Positions 16,836 to 28,865 of a DNA stretch of 64,000 nt are shown here, piece after piece. The notes under the pieces were generated by a model. The model was not told the DNA's origin and searched no databases. It saw only the letters and a list, made by a program, of their open reading frames with translations. Origin of the DNA: CG2-30-36-16 sp964372115 (lineage in GTDB: Bacteria > Bacteroidota > Ignavibacteria > Ignavibacteriales > Ignavibacteriaceae); assembly GCA_964372115.1 (NCBI GenBank), contig CAYJPN010000005.1:62001-126000 (forward strand). Reading direction: 5' to 3'. Positions within the stretch are counted from its first letter, which is position 1; every line of letters begins with the position of its first letter. Both the position numbers and the translations under genes were made by a program.

Positions 16836-19376
16836 TTATTGCACTTTCGAAGTTGTTTGATTTGTCTTGTGTTTTTTAAGATTAATAAAAATTCCAAAAA
16901 TTAATCCCATTAAGGTTAAACTACTTAGTGTAAGAACGATGTATTTTGAAATTACAAAAGATTCCGGTTTATAACTAAATTCAACCTTATGCATTCCGGC
17001 AGGAACTACTATGCCTCTAAAATCGTGATTGGTACGGTAAATTTCTGTACTCTTTCCGTCAATGGAAGCCGTCCAGCCGTTGGGGAAATAGGTGTCGCCG
17101 AGAAACAAAAAGTTGTTACCGCTGGCGTTTGCTTCTATTGTAATATGCTCATCGGCATAGTTAACAATTTTTACCCGGGCAGTGCTGTCGGGTTTGTCAA
17201 CCTGCAACTTATCTTTTTCAAGAAACGCAACTTGTTTAGGGTCGAATGAGTTTGCTTTGATATCGTTTAGTATTTCGAGAGCAGGTTTTGTTTCAACTCG
17301 GTCGACAAAGTATGCGCGCGGTAAAGCCTGCATATTTTCATAAACAACAGTTGTTTGAGTTGCGCTTATTATTTTAGCGCCTGGTATGCTGTACTGTTTA
17401 TCGAGTACAAGGTATTTTACATTTAGCATGCGCCACAAAGTAGGGTTAGCAGGGCTTCCTACAACATCCATTATATCCTGAAACCCGCGCGGCTTTATAC
17501 CGGAGTAACCGTACAAATCCTGTTTAAGAAAAAAAGCATGGTAATTTGAATTCTGGCTTAACGATCCTACTGTGTTATCCTGCTTAAGATTTAATATTCT
17601 GTAAACGGAGTTATCGTTTTGATTGTCGATAACGCTAATATAATCGGGTTTGTTAAATGTTTGATTTATCGCGTTAACATCTGTATATCGCTCACCCCGG
17701 CTGTCTATTCTAAAAAGATCGATGAGAGAAAGAACTATAATTGCCAAAACCAAAATTGAAGCGGATGTTTTTCCTTTTAAGTAGATGAACGATAAACCGA
17801 ATACAGCGGTAACAAAAAAGAAAGCTAACCTAAAATCGGTGATAAACATATCCGACATATATTCATAAAATGGTTTAAGCTGTTCACCTTTTTGTCCGGA
17901 TGCAATAACTCTTTCAGTAAACCACTCTTTAATAGGTGAGCCGAGAATAATTGAAATTACAAGGATGCCCGCCGATGCAATTGAAATATACTGTACAACC
18001 TTTGTAAGTTTAATATTATTTTCTTTTCCTGCCTCCACTATTTTCCATAAACCAAGCCCTGCAAGAACCGGCAAACTTAATTGTACAAGTACCAGCATCA
18101 TAGATGGCACTCTGAACTTATCAAAAAACGGGAAGTAGTGAAACATCAAATCGTAAACTATAGAAAAATTTCTGCCGAAACTTACAAGCAGCGCAAAGCC
18201 GGAAAGAATTGTTAGAAATTTTACAAACGGGTCTTTCCAATTTGCGTATATTGAAAACAGCGCAAGGAAGAAAACAATAACCCCCATGTACATCGCAACG
18301 TCAACAAACATCATCTGTCCGAAGTATGAGTTAAGTTCGTAATCCTGCCCCTGTGTAAGCGGACCATTATATGTTGAATTTCCAAAGCCGTAGTAGGATG
18401 GAATTATAAACGTCATTACTTCGCCTGGAGAGAATGACCAGTTTGTTGCGTACTGGTAAAAATCAGATTCGCTTTTTGCGCTGGTTTCAGCCGCCTGCTC
18501 AAGAATCCCTTTTGTGCCGCGGGTTGAATAGGGAGAATACTCCCACACCTGTGTAAAACTATCAAGTTGAATCAGCAGCGCAATTAGAAGAGCAAAAGCA
18601 AATACAACCGCAGTCTTTACCAATTGTTTTATGTGAGGGTATGCTTTTTCTTTCAAATATTTTATAAAATAAAAAATATAAAATAATGCGATAGAAAAAA
18701 GTGTGTAAAATATTATTTGTACATGCCATCCCATAATAAAAATATAAAGGGTAACGATCAGCAGCACAAAATCTAAAAATGAAATTTTCTTTTGGAGTTT
18801 TAGAAGTAACAGAAATATTAAAGGATACATACAAAGCGAGGTAAGCTTTGTAACATGCCCTATGTAAAGAAATACAATTATTCCGGTTGAAAATGAAGTT
18901 GTTAACGCCGAAAACAAAGCGACAAGATTATTTTTTGTCCTTTCCTTCATAAAGAAAAACATTGTGTAGGAAAGCAATAGAAGATAGAATGTCCATTTTG
19001 CATAATCGGCTGTAAATGGCGCTTCAAATATCGCACGGATACCGGTTATTGCCGCGAACAAAAAGTTGAATGATTTAAACCCTACTGCAAGAGCGTATGC
19101 GGGCATTCCACAAAACACATAAGGATTCCACAGCGTAAATCCTTCCCGGTCTGCTGCAAGGTATGTTTCCATACTTTTACTTGTAACAATATCACCCGAT
19201 TGAAATGTTTTGCCGCCGAAATAAAGCGGGGCAAAATAAACCAGGAATACAAGAAATATCACCACAAGCATTGCAGGCACTTGATATTTAGCCGGTATAA
19301 TTTTATCGATGTCGAAACCGGTTTTGGTCTGATGGGATTTAGCAGTTGTTCTAATTTGTTTTTTTGCTTTAGCCAT
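16836..19376 (-). CDS. YfhO-family membrane protein
   Basis: An 846-residue protein with a dozen or more membrane helices and a C-terminal extracytoplasmic beta domain (NFLFLGDTYFPNGWTASIDG, then VVPAGMHKVEFSY) followed by a last helix. This is the YfhO plan: a GT-C like membrane enzyme implicated in lipoteichoic-acid or glycolipid glycosylation in Firmicutes and common in Bacteroidota without a tested role. The start was set at the ATG at 19376 because GGAG lies 5 bases upstream; a GTG at 19382 is also in frame. It overlaps none of its neighbours. Confidence 0.85.
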   Translation of the reverse strand: MAKAKKQIRTTAKSHQTKTGFDIDKIIPAKYQVPAMLVVIFLVFLVYFAPLYFGGKTFQSGDIVTSKSMETYLAADREGFTLWNPYVFCGMPAYALAVGFKSFNFLFAAITGIRAIFEAPFTADYAKWTFYLLLLSYTMFFFMKERTKNNLVALFSALTTSFSTGIIVFLYIGHVTKLTSLCMYPLIFLLLLKLQKKISFLDFVLLIVTLYIFIMGWHVQIIFYTLFSIALFYIFYFIKYLKEKAYPHIKQLVKTAVVFAFALLIALLIQLDSFTQVWEYSPYSTRGTKGILEQAAETSAKSESDFYQYATNWSFSPGEVMTFIIPSYYGFGNSTYNGPLTQGQDYELNSYFGQMMFVDVAMYMGVIVFFLALFSIYANWKDPFVKFLTILSGFALLVSFGRNFSIVYDLMFHYFPFFDKFRVPSMMLVLVQLSLPVLAGLGLWKIVEAGKENNIKLTKVVQYISIASAGILVISIILGSPIKEWFTERVIASGQKGEQLKPFYEYMSDMFITDFRLAFFFVTAVFGLSFIYLKGKTSASILVLAIIVLSLIDLFRIDSRGERYTDVNAINQTFNKPDYISVIDNQNDNSVYRILNLKQDNTVGSLSQNSNYHAFFLKQDLYGYSGIKPRGFQDIMDVVGSPANPTLWRMLNVKYLVLDKQYSIPGAKIISATQTTVVYENMQALPRAYFVDRVETKPALEILNDIKANSFDPKQVAFLEKDKLQVDKPDSTARVKIVNYADEHITIEANASGNNFLFLGDTYFPNGWTASIDGKSTEIYRTNHDFRGIVVPAGMHKVEFSYKPESFVISKYIVLTLSSLTLMGLIFGIFINLKKHKTNQTTSKVQ

Positions 19377-19402
19377 TTTCACTCCGAAGGAAAAAACTTT
19401 AT

Positions 19403-20215
19403 TTATGGTTTGCGGGCAATAAAATTAATACCCGAGCCGACTTTGTTGTCCGAAATAAAATCAAAATACATCATAAAAAATGTAAAAGGAAAAGTAACGA
19501 GATAATAAAACGGGAGCAGTACAAAAAATAATTTGGATACATTCAGCAACTGCATCGGGTACTTTATGCCGAGACGCCATGCTTTATCGCCCCATGAACC
19601 GTATGTGTATTTATAACGGTCAACAATAAAACCAAGCGGAGTAAGTTTGCCTGTAAGATCTTCGTGCGAGTATCCATCGCGTGCGTGCTCGCCGATAAAA
19701 CTTTCTTCGTGGTCATCGTGAACATCACTGCCGCCGTAAATGGATGGAGTATTTATTAATAGGTATCCGCCAGGTTTTAACGCTTTATAAAAATTTGCGA
19801 AAACTTTTACATCTTCCTCAATATGTTCCATAACATCAACACAAATTATAATATCAAATGAATTATTATAATTTATTTTTGTAAGGTCTTCAACTGCAAA
19901 TTTTACATAATTAATATTTTGCCGTTTGAAAAACTCTGATGCATCTTTAATCCACTCCTCTTTTACGTCTACCGCAAGTATCGAACAGGGATTAAGGTTT
20001 TTCGACATAAAATGTGTATACTGGGCATAACCTGTTCCTGCATCATAAATATCTATTTTGCGGTTACCGAATTTTTTTCTGAGAGATTTTAATTCACGCC
20101 TAACGTACCACGATCTTAAAAACATAAAATCAAGCGTTTTATAAAATAAAACTCTTGATAATGGTACTTTTTTTATAACTGAAGCAAAAACATTTTTTAT
20201 CGGATCGTAATACAT
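19403..20215 (-). CDS. SAM-dependent methyltransferase with C-terminal membrane segment
   Basis: A 270-residue protein: motif I IDIYDAGTGYAQYTHFM, beta-2 ILAVDVKEEW, DIIICVDVMEHIEEDVKVFANF, and LKPGGYLLINTPS. After residue 215 there is a long hydrophobic stretch (LFFVLLPFYYLVTFPFTFFMMYF), which suggests membrane attachment so that it could act on lipid-linked substrates. It sits 26 bases before the YfhO gene. The substrate is unknown. Confidence 0.78.
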   Translation of the reverse strand: MYYDPIKNVFASVIKKVPLSRVLFYKTLDFMFLRSWYVRRELKSLRKKFGNRKIDIYDAGTGYAQYTHFMSKNLNPCSILAVDVKEEWIKDASEFFKRQNINYVKFAVEDLTKINYNNSFDIIICVDVMEHIEEDVKVFANFYKALKPGGYLLINTPSIYGGSDVHDDHEESFIGEHARDGYSHEDLTGKLTPLGFIVDRYKYTYGSWGDKAWRLGIKYPMQLLNVSKLFFVLLPFYYLVTFPFTFFMMYFDFISDNKVGSGINFIARKP

Positions 20216-20301
20216 ATTCCTTAATGATTATTGGAGGAGAAATTGATTAGAAATTATCTATATAATTAAGAAAATCATTGCTGACTTTTAAAAATGTTAT
20301 C

Positions 20302-21408
20302 TCACCCTTTATCTTTAACAACGTATTCTTTTTGGTCATCAAAATTTTTAACAAGCATTTCCCCGAGCAATCCAACCGAAAAAAACTGCACGCCGACAAT
20401 AATAAGCAGCATTCCAAGGAACAACATCGGGCGGTTACTCAGCGGATGACCGGATATCCACTCGTATGTTAAATAGCCGTTTACAACCAAACCAACCATA
20501 AACGAAAACGCTCCGAGGAACCCGAAAAAATGCATCGGGCGTTTTATATATCTTGTCGAAAAGAAAACCGTTATAAGATCGATAAATCCTTTAAAGAAAC
20601 GGGATATTCCAAACTTGGTAACGCCATACCGGCGGGGATGATGTTTTACGGGCATTTCGGAAATCGTAAAACCCTGCCATGCAGCAAGCACGGGCATATA
20701 ACGATGAAGTTCGCCGTATACTTTTATATTCTCTACCACCTCGCGGCGGTAAGCTTTTAATCCGCAATTAAAATCATGAATTTTTATGCCGCTCATTACG
20801 CGGGTAACAAAGTTAAAAAACTTTGAAGACTGCTTTTTTATAAACGGGTCGTGGCGCTGTTTTTTCCATCCGGAAACCAGATCAAAACCTTCATCAAGCT
20901 TTTTTATAAGATTCGGTATCTCATTCGGATCATCCTGTAAATCGGCATCCATTGTAATAACCGCATCTCCGGTTACCTGCGAAAAACCAACCTGTAAAGC
21001 CGCTGATTTGCCGTAATTTTTTCTAAAACTTATGTAATGAAATCGTTTGTCCTGACGGCATAAATCTTTTATAATTTTCAGACTTTTATCTTTACTTCCG
21101 TCATCAACAAATATGACTTCGAAAGCAATATTTAAAGGTTTTAACGCTTTTCTAATTTCATTTGCAAGAGGGTTAAGTGATTCTTCTTCATTAAAAAGCG
21201 GAATTACAATCGATAATTTTTTGAATGAACTCGGCTTTTGTCTTGCCGATTCACCCCTCGGGGTGTATTGCTGCTGCTGATTTTTAGGTCTTCTGTATCT
21301 AAAATTTTTGCGTCTGTACTGCTGCTGTCTATCTTCGTTTGATCCACCGCTATTTTCGTTATTTGTTTCGTTTTGACGTGGATTTTCCGGTCTATTCTGT
21401 TCTTCCAA
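20302..21408 (-). CDS. Polyprenyl-phosphate glycosyltransferase (GT2, DPM1/GtrB-like) with Gln/Arg-rich N-terminal tail
   Basis: 368 residues. The catalytic GT2 domain starts near residue 66 (LSIVIPLFNEEESLNPL), with VIFVDDGSKDKS and the metal-binding MDADLQDDP, then two C-terminal membrane helices (about 275-345). This is the arrangement of enzymes such as GtrB and ArnC that charge undecaprenyl phosphate with a sugar. The first 60 residues are a disordered tail rich in Gln, Asn and Arg (YRRKNFRYRRPKNQQQQYTP), which is not part of the family. It probably begins the minus-strand polysaccharide operon. Confidence 0.87.
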   Translation of the reverse strand: MEEQNRPENPRQNETNNENSGGSNEDRQQQYRRKNFRYRRPKNQQQQYTPRGESARQKPSSFKKLSIVIPLFNEEESLNPLANEIRKALKPLNIAFEVIFVDDGSKDKSLKIIKDLCRQDKRFHYISFRKNYGKSAALQVGFSQVTGDAVITMDADLQDDPNEIPNLIKKLDEGFDLVSGWKKQRHDPFIKKQSSKFFNFVTRVMSGIKIHDFNCGLKAYRREVVENIKVYGELHRYMPVLAAWQGFTISEMPVKHHPRRYGVTKFGISRFFKGFIDLITVFFSTRYIKRPMHFFGFLGAFSFMVGLVVNGYLTYEWISGHPLSNRPMLFLGMLLIIVGVQFFSVGLLGEMLVKNFDDQKEYVVKDKG

Positions 21409-21625
21409 TTACGTATCCATATTAATAAAATCTCATCTGAAAGTTAATTTAATAATTGTACAAAAACAATTTAACATCGCTCCGCATATTGGTTAACCTG
21501 ACTAATATTTTTATGGAAAAATCAATTTTTTACATGGGGGAAAAATGGGAGTAATATTTGGCGCCCAACAGGGGAAACGGGAAAGGTATAAACGTAGATT
21601 CAGGTGGATATAATTTAATCACTTT

Positions 21626-22330
21626 TTACAACACCAAATCCGTGAGAACAGATGCGCATTTTATAACTGCGGTTTCCGTTCTAAGACGGTTTTCGGCAAG
21701 TTTAAATAAATTTTTCTCATCAGTTGAATTTAATTCGGTTTCCGACAACCCGCCTTCGGGTCCAAATATAAAGTAATAGTTTTGTGTTTTATCCAGGGGT
21801 AATTCATTTAAAGTTTTTACGGCATGCTGATCGAACATAATTTTTTCGCCGGGTAATTTTATAAGCTCATTAAAACTAACTACATTTTCAATTACCGGTA
21901 AAAAACAACGCAGCGATTGTTTCATTGCGGCGAGAAGTATTTTATTCCATCTCTCCAACTTTTCCCCTTTTGTAAACGTGCGGGATGAATTAAAAACTAC
22001 AAATCTTGTAATTCCAAGCTCCACGCATTTTTCAAGCGCAAACTCAAAACGATCGGGGCTTTTTAGCTTTGGCAAACAAAATATGATATTTGAAAACTTA
22101 TTTTCGTAATTAAACTGCTCTTTAATCGAAACATTAAGATTATCCTTGCCGATTGAAAATATATTTCCTTTAAAGATACTCCCCTTCCCATTAGTGAAGT
22201 AAATTTCCTCCCCTTCGGTATGGCGCATCACGCGGGTAATATGTTTAAACTCATCATCAACAATAAGTGCGTGGCTATTGCTTTGCACAAATTGTGTGAA
22301 ATATAATTCTATGTCAGAAAGAAATTCCAA
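21626..22330 (-). CDS. rsmE: 16S rRNA (uracil-1498-N3)-methyltransferase RsmE
   Basis: A SPOUT-fold rRNA methyltransferase. The N-terminal PUA-like part (LYFTQFVQSNSHALIVDDEFKHITRVMRHTEGEEIYFTNGKG) and the C-terminal knot (YYFIFGPEGGLSETE, then ENRLRTETAVIKCASVL) are diagnostic. No ATG is available: the start must be a TTG. The TTG at 22330, with GGA about 9 bases upstream, places the conserved YFT near residue 7 as in other RsmE proteins; TTG at 22336 or 22372 is possible. It overlaps the end of the Omp85 gene, so coupling is likely. Confidence 0.9.
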   Translation of the reverse strand: MEFLSDIELYFTQFVQSNSHALIVDDEFKHITRVMRHTEGEEIYFTNGKGSIFKGNIFSIGKDNLNVSIKEQFNYENKFSNIIFCLPKLKSPDRFEFALEKCVELGITRFVVFNSSRTFTKGEKLERWNKILLAAMKQSLRCFLPVIENVVSFNELIKLPGEKIMFDQHAVKTLNELPLDKTQNYYFIFGPEGGLSETELNSTDEKNLFKLAENRLRTETAVIKCASVLTDLVL

Positions 22331-23633
22331 GTTCAAATATCCATTGCATGTTTTTGTATTCGTCAAAAGCAAACTCGATACGCGCTAAGTTATAAGGCAG
22401 TATAAGCAAAGTTAAACCCGCACCGTAACCGCTGCTAAAATTGTTTAAGCTTAATTTTTGTCCGGCTAATCTTGTAGTTCCTGCATCCGCAAAGGTTTGA
22501 ACATAAAGAGCTAAACGGTAGCTCAACAGTTCGTGAGGTACAAGCGGAACAAAATCGAGACTGATATTTACATCGCGAATAACCGGATAATTTAGCTCGG
22601 CGCTTGCAAGATAAAAACTGTTTCCTTCACTTTCATCCTGGTAATGCCCCCGAATTCTCTCGTTGTAACCAAGATATGAATAATCGTAGTAAGGGACATC
22701 TTTACCGGCTGTCATCCGGGAGGCAAAACGCCATTTGCTTCCGAGGTCGCCATATAATTTCTGGTACTGCCTGTAATCAAAGTTGAAGATCATGTAATTA
22801 GTATTATTTAAACCGAAACCTTTTGTTTCGGCTGAAGCAACTCCCAGAATTCCATCGTGCGGAAATTGAGCAAGGTCGCGAGTATCGTATGAGTATTGAA
22901 TACCGAGAGAAGGTATCCTGTCTATTCTTTCATCGGTGGCAGAAACACCTTTTATAAAAAAAGGAGTTTCGACGTAATTATAAGTCGCAAACAAGGCAAG
23001 ACGATTATATAAATCGAAACGTTTGCCGAGAGTGATAGACCCGTTTATAAATTTTTGTTTGAAAGATTTTCCATAAAGAGCTTCGGCAATACTGCTTTTA
23101 TTATTTGCATTAATGTATAACAAGTTTATGCCAAAAAAAATATCCCGCGATGCGAACAAAGTAGGACTAAAATATTCAATCCGGAATGAAGGATCGTAAC
23201 CGAGACCAACCCGACCGCGCAGGCTTTCGTTTCTCCCCCTAAAATTTCTTACATAAACATCTACACCGTAGGATATCTTTTTCCAATCACGGTCTTTTAA
23301 CTCAGCAAACGGAATCGGATAAATATACCAGCTTTCATCAATTACTATTGTTAGCGTATTACTATTTTTTTCGGTGCTAACCAGCAGATCAACTTTTGTA
23401 AAAATACCAAGACTGTAAATTCTATCTCTATTATAATCTAAAATCTCTTTTGTAACACTGTCGCCAACTTTAAAGGTTAATTCCCTAAAAACAATTTCGG
23501 GTTCCGTGATTTTATTTCCGGTAAGAGTTACACTATCAATTCTTATCGGGTAAATAATACTCTGGAGTGAATCGTTCTGGGCAAAAAGAGCCGAAAAAAG
23601 AACGAGTATAAAAAAGAAAATTTTATAAATCAT
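22314..23633 (-). CDS. Omp85/BamA-like outer-membrane protein with one POTRA domain
   Basis: 439 residues. There is a signal peptide (residues 1-18, ending ALFAQ), a single POTRA-like domain (about residues 28-100, IDSVTLTGNKITEPEIVFRELTF), then a 16-strand-type barrel with alternating hydrophobic strands. The barrel has a variant of the family's VRGF/Y loop motif (NERIRGHYQDESEG) and ends in Phe. It is too short for BamA itself, which has five POTRAs. It is more like the small TamA/patatin-type or Bacteroidota surface-antigen members. A role in outer-membrane insertion or secretion is inferred. Confidence 0.8.
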   Translation of the reverse strand: MIYKIFFFILVLFSALFAQNDSLQSIIYPIRIDSVTLTGNKITEPEIVFRELTFKVGDSVTKEILDYNRDRIYSLGIFTKVDLLVSTEKNSNTLTIVIDESWYIYPIPFAELKDRDWKKISYGVDVYVRNFRGRNESLRGRVGLGYDPSFRIEYFSPTLFASRDIFFGINLLYINANNKSSIAEALYGKSFKQKFINGSITLGKRFDLYNRLALFATYNYVETPFFIKGVSATDERIDRIPSLGIQYSYDTRDLAQFPHDGILGVASAETKGFGLNNTNYMIFNFDYRQYQKLYGDLGSKWRFASRMTAGKDVPYYDYSYLGYNERIRGHYQDESEGNSFYLASAELNYPVIRDVNISLDFVPLVPHELLSYRLALYVQTFADAGTTRLAGQKLSLNNFSSGYGAGLTLLILPYNLARIEFAFDEYKNMQWIFELGISF

Positions 23634-23767
23634 CAGCCGGAATTATTGTGTAAAATAAGATGCGAATATACGAAATATTGTGTTATTGAAAATATTGATT
23701 TTTAAATAATGCCGTTAAAATTAAAAGTAAACAAATTCATTTTTGTGAATTGAAATTGATCAAAATT

Positions 23768-23804
23768 CCCCTCTCCTTCAGAAGGAGAGGGGCAAGGGGT
23801 GAGG
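23768..23804. repeat. Dispersed palindromic repeat element (copy 1)
   Basis: Perfect inverted repeat CCCCTCTCCTTC (23768-23779), one base, GAAGGAGAGGGG (23781-23792), followed by CAAGGGGTGAGG. Copies 2 and 3 lie at 63382-63462. The element is intergenic, between gcvP and the Omp85 gene. Confidence 0.75.
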
Positions 23805-23843
23805 TTGATTTTCTGAAATCTGGATAAAATTTATTTTAATAGA

Positions 23844-26738
<2,895 letters not shown>

Positions 26739-27094
26739 AATTTAATATCTTTCTATAATCTCTGTTTTTAAATAAAACCGTTTAATAATCGCAAAAATTT
26801 AGATTTGAAATTTAAACAAAATAGCCGAGAAAATAGTTGTAATTTTTAAGAGAAATTATAAACACTGTATGTAGACAATATAAAATTATCTTACCGCCTC
26901 CGGATTAGTTCTCAAATTAGCCAAAATTAGCAGTGCCTATTTACATTAATAAATATTTCAATTAAATTTTATTAGCTAAAAACAAGGCGCGGGATAAATG
27001 AAGACTTTTTTTAATAAACCGGCTCTAATTTATTACGGATTAATAATTCATCCGCTAACCACAAAAAACGAGCAATGACAAAACGAGCAACCCC
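26739..27094. other. Intergenic region upstream of gcvP and the beta-helix gene
   Basis: About 355 A+T-rich bases between divergent genes. No open frame, hairpin or clear promoter was recognised. Near 27055-27085 the short imperfect repeat AACGAGCAA occurs (about 27067 and 27083). Confidence 0.4.
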
Positions 27095-28847
27095 ATGAAA
27101 ACAAAACTACTTCTTCTATTACTTTTTAATTTTTCCTTTTTAATTTTTAATTTTTAATTGCGAAGCCGCCACGCGCTTTGTAAGCAAAACCGGCACAGCC
27201 ACCCCGCCATTTACGAGCTGGGCAACGGCAAGCGACAGTATACAGAAGTGCATTAATATTTGTAATGACGGCGATACTGTTGTTGTGGCTAATGGCATCT
27301 ATAAGGAAACTCTGGATATTTCAAAAAGAATTGTTTTGATCGGAAGCAGTATGGATAGCTGTGTTATTGATGGCTCTCATGTAGACACCGTAAATATAGT
27401 TCAAGCCAGAAGTGATTTAGAAATTAAAGGCTTCAAGATAATTGGAACTACGAATGGTAGAAATGTTGTTTCTATTTCTACTTTTCACAATTTAAATATT
27501 TCCAATTGTCTCATAAGTAATGGGTTGTCAGGAATTTACACGAGCACTTCTAGTGGTATAATTGACGGGGTAATAATCAACAATGTAAATACCGGAATAT
27601 TAACATTTTGTTATGCGGATACATGTAAACCAAAAATTATAAATTCTATTATAGATTTGAGAAATTCAAATATCAATCCAGACGGTATAAATAGTTATTA
27701 CGGTGGGAGACCGGTAATTCTTAATAACATTATTCTTGGAAACGATATTACTTTTGGAATCTACAACCTTTATGTGCACAATGTTATTATAAAAAATAAT
27801 TTGATTGCCGGCTGTCAAATAAATATTCGGGCTGATGGAGTTACTGATTCCCAAATAATAGTTAACAATATTCTTCGAGACCAGGTTTGTAACAACTATG
27901 ATGATGCAGCAATAACACGTCCAACATCGAAGACTTTCATCAGGAATAATATTCTTATTAATAATGAAAATGCTATTCAATTTAATCAATCATATTTCCC
28001 AAATTCCGATTACAACATCTTTTGGAATAATGAAAGAAACGTAAGCGGGTACACGATGGGTACTCATGATAGAATAGTTGATCCGATGTTTGTACTTGAC
28101 ACTATAGCAGGTGAACCCGGTTATGATTATCATCTTCAGATGTATTCGCCGGGAATCGATGCGGGAGACCCATCTATACTCGATGTAGACGGCTCGCGCA
28201 GCGATATCGGAATGTACGGCGGTCCGCTTGGCACATCATATTCTTATCTCGATTTACCGCCATCGCCGCCGGTAAATTTTATTGCATCGATAGACAGTTG
28301 TAAGATTACAATTAATTGGAACAAATACAGCGAAGCAGATTTTTCTCATTATAACATTCACCGTTCAACAATAAATAATTTTACTCCCGACAGCAGTAAT
28401 TTTTATGCTAAGATAGACACTTCATTTTTTATTGATGCGATCCCGCAGGCGGACAGGATTTATTACAGAATAGTGTCCGAAGATTTGAACGGCAACAAAA
28501 GTAATCCCGGCGTACAGATAGTTGTAACAATAACGGATGCCGGCGAAACAGAAATAGAAATTTTAAGCGAATACAACCTCTACCAAAATTATCCAAATCC
28601 TTTTAATCTATCAACCACAATCCCATTTCAATTAAAGGAAAGAAGCTACGTAAAACTTATGATATATGATTTAAAAGGAGAACTGATTAAAACCCTGGTT
28701 AATGAAGTTAGAGAAAAAGGATATTACACCGAAACTTATAATTCAGAAGGACTGGCATCGGGAATATATTTGTATAGTATAGAAGTAATAGGCAAAGGCA
28801 GCATCCCGGTGTTTTCGTATATGAAGAAAATGATACTTGTAAAGTAA
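27095..28847 (+). CDS. T9SS-secreted right-handed beta-helix protein, frameshifted in the signal peptide
   Basis: The conserved body runs from about 27158 (CEAATRFVSKTGTATPP) through parallel beta-helix repeats (about 27350-28100), a fibronectin-like segment (SPPVNFIASIDSCKITINWN) and a T9SS sorting domain (NYPNPFNLSTTI...ASGIYLY...KKMILVK). An ATG at 27095 encodes a good signal peptide start (MKTKLLLLLLFNFSFLIF) but hits TAA at 27155-27157, one base out of frame with the body. The mismatch falls in tandem TTTTTAA heptamers. Removing one copy joins the two parts exactly. The longest uninterrupted downstream frame with a start codon begins with GTG at 27285, inside the mature protein. It may be switched off, a mutant allele or a base-calling error. 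Confidence 0.75.
27123..27157 (+). repeat. Heptanucleotide repeat (TTTTTAA-type, five units) in a signal-peptide sequence
   Basis: Five consecutive 7-bp units: TTTTTAA, TTTTTCC, then three perfect TTTTTAA (27137-27157). The last unit supplies the in-frame stop. With one unit fewer the reading frame from 27095 runs straight into the beta-helix protein. Confidence 0.85.
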
Positions 28848-28865
28848 CTTCCGTCAATCCCGTAT

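Noticed and set aside
21540..21600. TGGCGCCCAACAGGGG, resembling a retroviral primer-binding site or the 3' end of a tRNA on the minus strand
   Set aside because: The minus-strand reading lacks the GTTCRANNC T-loop and any cloverleaf upstream; no reverse transcriptase is nearby. Chance resemblance.
27285..27287. GTG as the true start of the beta-helix protein
   Set aside because: It lies inside the conserved mature sequence (after RFVSKTGTATPP...CINICNDGDT) and has no signal peptide, so it cannot give a secreted product.
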